DNA from: DATLXH01 sp035576005
Lineage (GTDB): Bacteria; Acidobacteriota; Thermoanaerobaculia; Gp7-AA8
Length of the DNA stretch: 38,380 nt
Direction of reading: 5' to 3'
Assembly: GCA_035576005.1 (NCBI GenBank)
Contig: DATLXH010000119.1
Span: 1-38,380 of the forward strand
Shown: positions 33,985 through 38,380 of the stretch, one piece after another
Numbering within the stretch: position 1 is the first letter of the stretch
Layout: each line of letters opens with the position of its first letter
Made by a program: the position numbers and the translations under genes
The notes under the pieces: model-generated
What the model was told of the DNA's origin: nothing
Database searches by the model: none
The model's input: only the letters and a program-made list of their open reading frames with translations

Positions 33985-34018
33985 CCTGAGGAGCGCTTTT
34001 TGCGACGAAGGATCTCAA
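33978..34018. repeat. Left border repeat of GIY-YIG element
   Basis: Forty-one bases starting CCGTCATCCTGAGGAGCGCT and ending GCGACGAAGGATCTCAA. The reverse complement occurs at 34408-34447 with one base missing in the T run and one mismatch near the inner end. Together they enclose the GIY-YIG gene. It overlaps the malQ start. Confidence 0.8.
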
Positions 34019-34036
34019 AATACGACGAGAGAACTA

Positions 34037-34360
34037 ATGCAACCTCTCTGGAACCGGGACGGATCGCTCCGACAATTCGCCGTGTACGTGATGTCGAACA
34101 GTTCGATGACCCTCTATGTCGGCGTGACCAACGACCTTCAAAAACGGGCGGGGGCACACAAGTGCGGTGAGGGATCATCATTCACGAAGCGGTATCACTT
34201 CGATCGACTGGTTTACTACGAACTCTACGCTAACATTCGTCCGGCGATCGAGAGGGAGAAACAGATCAAGGGCTGGGCCAGGGCGAAGAAGATCGCCTTG
34301 ATCAAGACGATGAATCCAGAGTGGAAGGATTTGAGCGATGAGAGGGAGTTTTCTGAATAG
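34037..34360 (+). CDS. GIY-YIG superfamily endonuclease
   Basis: 107-residue single-domain nuclease of the UvrC N-terminal/YhbQ type. The core reads FAVYVMSNSSMTLYVGVTND (the GIY and YIG positions appear as VYV and YVG), then LQKRAGAHKCGEG with the catalytic Arg, FTKRYHFDRLVYYE with conserved residues, and ERE-KQIKGW with the metal-binding Glu. MNPEWKDLSDE is the usual C-terminal end of this family. It lies on the plus strand within a minus-strand operon and is closely bordered by inverted repeats, which is characteristic of a mobile or repeat-associated nuclease gene rather than a trehalose gene. Confidence 0.9.
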   Translation: MQPLWNRDGSLRQFAVYVMSNSSMTLYVGVTNDLQKRAGAHKCGEGSSFTKRYHFDRLVYYELYANIRPAIEREKQIKGWARAKKIALIKTMNPEWKDLSDEREFSE

Positions 34361-34407
34361 TCTTTGGAAGCGAAGCGAGATCCTCTGCCCATGATTAGCA
34401 TCGCATC

Positions 34408-34447
34408 TTGAGATCCTTCGTCGCAAAAGCGCTCCTCAGGATGACGG
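34408..34447. repeat. Right border repeat of GIY-YIG element
   Basis: Inverse copy of the 33978-34018 repeat (TTGAGATCCTTCGTCGCAAA, then AGCGCTCCTCAGGATGACGG). It lies between the GIY-YIG gene and the 3' end of treS, 32 bases beyond the treS stop. Confidence 0.8.
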
Positions 34448-34478
34448 GGCAATGTGAGTCGCCTCGAAAGCGGAGGCG

Positions 34479-37400
34479 TCACTTCGAGACGAGGGTCAGA
34501 ATCCCCTTTAGCGGGATCCCGGCCCATTCGGGCCTGTTGTTAATCTCATAGGCCAGCTCGTAGAAAGCCTTGTCCAGCAGATACGCGTTGAGCAGCAGCG
34601 AGAGCTCCTCGCGGTCTTCCGGCAGGAATGACCCTGCCGCCGCAGCTTCGAGGTAGGAGCGGAGAAAAATGGCGCTGATCCACTGTTGCCAGAATAGCGA
34701 GGCTGGCTCCAACGCTTCCACATCCTCGGAGCGAACGTTGACACCGGGCGCCTTTCCGAGCAGCACCGCGTTAGGGGCGTAGCTGAATGACCGGATCATT
34801 CCGGCAACGTCCTTGAGAGGAGACCGCTTGATCCGGCGTTCACTGAGAGGTCGGCTTGGCTCCCCTTCGAAGTCGATGATCACGTAGTCATTGCCGGCTT
34901 TCAGGACCTGCCCCAGGTGGTAGTCGCCGTGAATCCGGGTGCGCATCCCCCGTACGTTGCGGTCGACGAGCGGTCGAATCATCTCGTGGACCGTAGCCTC
35001 GAGCTCGAGCACTTTCTCCGCATCGCCTCGCAGACTATCCGGAATTATCGACAGGTTCTTTCGAAGCAGGATCAGCGCCCGCGACACCTGGCTTCGCATG
35101 CCTTGATAAATCGATCGTTGATAGTGTGGTGTGAAGGGCTCGGGAGCGAAGGCAGGCAGGTCGGGTCGAGAGGCGAGGGCCACGTGCATCTCGCCGGTCC
35201 GACGCCCGAGCATCTCGGCGTCTCCGATGTAGCTGCCAAGGATCGCTCGCGGCAACATCAGCAATTCCTGCCCCGCCAGATCGAGTAAGGAACCTCCTGG
35301 AAAAGCCTCGGCTTTCTGCTCTTCTCTCAAAGGATTACTGGTGAGTTGCTCGAAGTAGCGACCGACCGCATCGAGTGTGTAGCGCCAGGCGTCTCCACTG
35401 TTCGGCACGGATCCCTGCAGCATCGCAACCGTGATCGGATCGTGACCCGTCTTTCGGTACTCGAGAGCTCCAGTGAAATGCGCCGCATGGCGGAAATCGG
35501 TCTGCTCCGCGAGGAATCGCGTGACCTCGACGTCAATGTTTTCGCCTTCCTCTAACCGTCGGAAGATCTTAAGGAAGTATCGCTCGCCGAATAGAAGCGA
35601 CGTATTGCTCTGCTCCCCTTTGATCAGATGTGCATCGAGCTCGCGCAGGTCGTCGGCCATGAGCTTCTTTCCTGTCGAGACGAGGTGACCCTCGTCGGAC
35701 ACGGCCTTCGTGTTGACGAACGGATCGAGCAGAGAACGCGCAAAGCCCTGCTGCGAGAGTGGCTCAAGTAAGACGCCACGCTTTCCATCGGTCGTCACGT
35801 AGGCGACGGCGTACGTGAGATCGGAGCTCGCACGCCATTCAATCGAAAGAGGAATCAGGTACGTCTCCTCCGAGCCTTCTACATAATCGAGCCGGAGAAA
35901 TGCGATCGACACGTCGCTAGTACCGAGCTGGATCAGGTCTGTGACCTGAAGAGTCTGAACTCGGCGCCCCTTCCCTCCGAACCATCGCCGTGCCTTGAGA
36001 TACGTGATCAGGTGCTGGCGGGTGTCGCGACGTTTGATGACATCGGCGAGCGTTTCACCTCTCGACACCTCGAGGGTGGGCAGATCGCTCTGAGCTGGTA
36101 AAGGAACCCCTCTTTCGTCTTCAACCGGCTCGAACCGCAGCCAGTAGAACTGGTGAGGGCCGAGGGTCAGCAGGTACGGTCGATCGCTGACGCGAGGAAA
36201 TTCCGTGTGACCCGAGAGCTCGACGAGGCGCAACCCTTTGTACTTCGAGAGGTCGAGCTCGGCGTACTGCACGAGTCGCGACAGATTCGCAACGACGAGA
36301 ATCGTCTCATCCTCATGCGACCGCAGCAGGGCGAGAATCTTCCCGTTGTCAGGGTGGAGAAATTCCAGCGTTCCCCGCCCCATCGCTTTGAGCTGCTTTC
36401 GCAGGTCGATCATCCGCTTCATCCACCAGAGCAGTGAGTGTGGGTTGTTCTGCTGCGCCTCCACGTTGACGGCTTCGTAGTGGTACTCGGGATCAATGAT
36501 TACCGGAAGGTAAAGCCTCTGCGGGTTTGCCCTCGAGAAGCCGGCGTTGCGATCGGGGCTCCACTGCATCGGTGTTCTGACGCCGTGACGGTCGCCGAGG
36601 TAGATGTTGTCGCCCATTCCGATCTCGTCGCCGTAGTAGACGATCGGCGTGCCGGGAAACGAAAAAAGCAGCGCGTTCATCAACTCGATGCGGCGGCGAT
36701 GGTTCTCCAGCAGAGGGGCCAGTCTCCGTCGAATCCCCAGGTTGATTCTTGCCTGTCGCTCACGGGCATAAGTCCGGTACATATAGTCCCGGTCCTCTTC
36801 GGTGACCATCTCGAGCGTGAGCTCGTCGTGGTTACGAAGAAAGAGGGCCCACTGTGAATCGGGTGGGATGTCGGGAGTCTGCTGCATGATCTCGATGATG
36901 GGATAGCGGTCTTCCATCGCGACTGCCATGAACAGGCGCGGCATGAGTGGGAAGTGGAAGGCGACATGGCACTCGTCGCCTTTCTCTCCGAAGTAAGGAA
37001 GCGAATCCTCCGGCCACTGATTCGCCTCAGCTAGCAGCATCCGGTTCTGAAAGTTCGCGTCAACGTGCGTGCGTAATTTTTTCAGGAAGACGTGAGTCTC
37101 GGGAAGGTTCTCGCAGCTTGTCCCTTCACGCTCGTAAAGGTATGGGATTGCGTCGAGACGAAGGCCGTCGACGCCCAGGTTCATCCAGAGATCGAGTGCG
37201 TCCAGGACGGCTTGCTGAACATCGGCGCTCTCGAAGTTGAGGTCAGGCTGGTGATTGAAGAAGCGGTGCCAGTAGTACGCCTCTGCGACCGGATCCCATG
37301 CCCAGTTCGAGACCTCAAAGTCCTTGAAGATGATCCGTGCTTCCTTGTACTTTTGCGGATCGTCACTCCAGACGTAAAAGTCGCGCTCGGCACTCCCGCG

Positions 37401-37784
37401 CGGCGCTCTGCGTGCGCGTTGAAACCAGGGGTGCTGGTCGGAGGTGTGATTGATGACCAGCTCGGTGATTACTCTCAACCCGCGTCGATGCGCCTCGTCG
37501 AGGAACCTCTTGAAGTCGTCGAGGTTGCCGTAGTTTGGATGGATTCCTTCGTAAGAGGCGATGTCGTAGCCGTCATCGCGAAGAGGTGAGGGATAGAAGG
37601 GGAGAAGCCAGAGCGCGGTGACGCCGAGGTCCTGCAGGTAATCGAGCTTCTCGGTCAGTCCCGGGAAGTCGCCAATCCCGTCACCGTTCCGGTCGAAGAA
37701 CGCTTTGACGTGCAGCTGATAGATGACTCCGTCTTTGTACCAGAGCGGGTCGTCGGACAGACGGTGCGACTCGTTTCGTTGCAT
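34479..37784 (-). CDS. treS: Trehalose synthase / maltokinase fusion (TreS-Mak)
   Basis: 1101-residue bifunctional protein. Residues 1-550 are the GH13 TreS domain, interconverting trehalose and maltose: DDPLWYKDGVIYQLHVKAF, DGLRLDAIPYLYE (nucleophile Asp211), LLAEANQWPED (acid Glu253) and LRNHDELTLEM (His-Asp 319-320). From about residue 600 a maltokinase follows (ARRWFGGKGRR), with kinase motifs RIHGDYHLGQVL and YVIIDFEGEPSRP. It would phosphorylate maltose to maltose 1-phosphate, the GlgE donor. No glgE is in this window. The ATG at 37784 was chosen because SDDPLWYKD follows closely; an in-frame ATG at 37850 would add 22 untypical residues. First gene of the minus-strand trehalose/glycogen series. 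Confidence 0.96.
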   Translation of the reverse strand: MQRNESHRLSDDPLWYKDGVIYQLHVKAFFDRNGDGIGDFPGLTEKLDYLQDLGVTALWLLPFYPSPLRDDGYDIASYEGIHPNYGNLDDFKRFLDEAHRRGLRVITELVINHTSDQHPWFQRARRAPRGSAERDFYVWSDDPQKYKEARIIFKDFEVSNWAWDPVAEAYYWHRFFNHQPDLNFESADVQQAVLDALDLWMNLGVDGLRLDAIPYLYEREGTSCENLPETHVFLKKLRTHVDANFQNRMLLAEANQWPEDSLPYFGEKGDECHVAFHFPLMPRLFMAVAMEDRYPIIEIMQQTPDIPPDSQWALFLRNHDELTLEMVTEEDRDYMYRTYARERQARINLGIRRRLAPLLENHRRRIELMNALLFSFPGTPIVYYGDEIGMGDNIYLGDRHGVRTPMQWSPDRNAGFSRANPQRLYLPVIIDPEYHYEAVNVEAQQNNPHSLLWWMKRMIDLRKQLKAMGRGTLEFLHPDNGKILALLRSHEDETILVVANLSRLVQYAELDLSKYKGLRLVELSGHTEFPRVSDRPYLLTLGPHQFYWLRFEPVEDERGVPLPAQSDLPTLEVSRGETLADVIKRRDTRQHLITYLKARRWFGGKGRRVQTLQVTDLIQLGTSDVSIAFLRLDYVEGSEETYLIPLSIEWRASSDLTYAVAYVTTDGKRGVLLEPLSQQGFARSLLDPFVNTKAVSDEGHLVSTGKKLMADDLRELDAHLIKGEQSNTSLLFGERYFLKIFRRLEEGENIDVEVTRFLAEQTDFRHAAHFTGALEYRKTGHDPITVAMLQGSVPNSGDAWRYTLDAVGRYFEQLTSNPLREEQKAEAFPGGSLLDLAGQELLMLPRAILGSYIGDAEMLGRRTGEMHVALASRPDLPAFAPEPFTPHYQRSIYQGMRSQVSRALILLRKNLSIIPDSLRGDAEKVLELEATVHEMIRPLVDRNVRGMRTRIHGDYHLGQVLKAGNDYVIIDFEGEPSRPLSERRIKRSPLKDVAGMIRSFSYAPNAVLLGKAPGVNVRSEDVEALEPASLFWQQWISAIFLRSYLEAAAAGSFLPEDREELSLLLNAYLLDKAFYELAYEINNRPEWAGIPLKGILTLVSK

Positions 37785-37996
37785 GAGTAGTTCAGCTCCA
37801 CGCGGTTGCGCGGCCCATGCCAGTAGAAACGATGGTCGCTCGGGAGGCATGAGCCCGGGAGGCTTGCGAAGCCACGAGAGCCGACATCACCTGGCCCTCA
37901 CGGGTGAGCTGCGAGTAGCACAGCGGCGTTCCCCTACCCGGGGGGAGAAGGGAGCGGGAGTTTTGCGCAACCCTCCGTCGCGATAGAGTACGAGAC

Positions 37997-38218
37997 ATGG
38001 CAGTCGCGAAGAAAACCGAACGAACACAGGTGTGGCTCGAGCCGGAGCAGATCGAGTGGTTGAAACAGAATCCTAAAGGATTATCTGTAGCGATTCGCGC
38101 CCTCGTCCTCGAGGCGATGAACGTCGACCGTCTTCGACAGAGTGTGAAGGGCGCGAAGAAGAAGTCGACTGCGACCGCTCCGGCGAAGGCCACGAAGAGT
38201 CGAAAGTCTTCTCGTTGA
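37997..38218 (+). CDS. Small RHH-like basic protein
   Basis: 73 residues. The first 40 (TERTQVWLEPEQIEWLK, then GLSVAIRALVLEAM) fit a ribbon-helix-helix DNA-binding fold: a short strand followed by two helices. The tail is Lys/Ala/Ser-rich (KGAKKKSTATAPAKATKS) and would bind DNA nonspecifically. It may be a regulator or an antitoxin-like protein, but no toxin gene is beside it. It is divergent from treS with about 210 bases between them, so it could regulate treS; this is inference. The gap 37851-37996 otherwise shows nothing recognised. The foldback repeat copy 3 starts two bases after its stop. Confidence 0.65.
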   Translation: MAVAKKTERTQVWLEPEQIEWLKQNPKGLSVAIRALVLEAMNVDRLRQSVKGAKKKSTATAPAKATKSRKSSR

Positions 38219-38219
38219 C

Positions 38220-38380
38220 CTAGCCCGCATTCTCACAGACCTTTGTCGTGAGACGGCGGAGAGTGGCTTGGATGCGAGGCGCATGGCGATTTTGCGACGA
38301 AGGCATAGTCGACACTATGTCGAGGAGCGAAATTGGCATGCAACGAAGCAGACAGGCCGCTGTCCGTCGGCTCACGGCGA
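38220..38380. repeat. Foldback MITE-like repeat, copy 3 (cut by window end)
   Basis: Starts CTAGCCCGCATTCTCACAGA and follows copy 1 (139-324) in the same orientation with few differences, including the CATAGT-CGAC-ACTATG core. The right inverted end is beyond the window. Confidence 0.75.

Overview
The window looks like chromosomal DNA from a GC-rich Gram-negative bacterium, most likely an acidobacterium or a relative. The reasons are an ECF sigma factor next to a soluble zinc-finger/TPR anti-sigma protein, a large GH13/GH57/GH77 glycogen-trehalose cluster, and many dispersed palindromic repeats. This placement is an inference from gene style, not a database match. No rRNA, tRNA or CRISPR array was seen.

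Layout. (1) 1-526: window edge and a foldback, MITE-like repeat (139-324). (2) 527-4660: ECF sigma factor and anti-sigma/TPR protein on the minus strand, divergent from glgX (plus strand). (3) 4661-20144: a defence island of about 15 kb. It holds a truncated EcoKI-type hsdR and an intact type I restriction-modification set (hsdM, hsdS, hsdR, minus strand) with a DUF433/PIN-like toxin-antitoxin pair between hsdS and hsdR. Next comes a compact minus-strand operon: a nuclease-like protein, an 80-residue protein and a class III nucleotide cyclase. Divergent from it is a 782-residue fusion of a degenerate N6-methyltransferase, an HsdS-like region and a HEPN-like C-terminus. The island ends with a TIR-like gene and a transposase remnant. 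(4) 20145-37784: the carbohydrate cluster. A GH57 enzyme and malQ (plus strand) face a minus-strand series treS-maltokinase, malQ (long form), glgB, treZ, treY. A GIY-YIG nuclease gene with inverted-repeat borders sits inside the series. (5) 37850-38380: a small RHH-like basic protein and a third foldback repeat that runs off the window.

How the genes fit together. GlgB builds and GlgX debranches glycogen, and the two MalQ enzymes shuffle maltodextrins. TreY and TreZ release trehalose from glucan ends. TreS interconverts trehalose and maltose, and the fused kinase makes maltose 1-phosphate. No glgE, glgP, glgA or glgC is in view. The defence island separates glgX from the rest, so it probably inserted into an older continuous glycogen/trehalose cluster. 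Within the island, a truncated hsdR and an hsdM 5'-end remnant record earlier turnover.

The best candidate for an undescribed system is the divergent locus 13454-18340. It combines a cyclase lacking the usual transition-state Asn, a nuclease-like partner, a small coupled protein, and a methyltransferase-like fusion whose NPPF motif is lost and whose C-terminus carries a HEPN-like R-x5-H.
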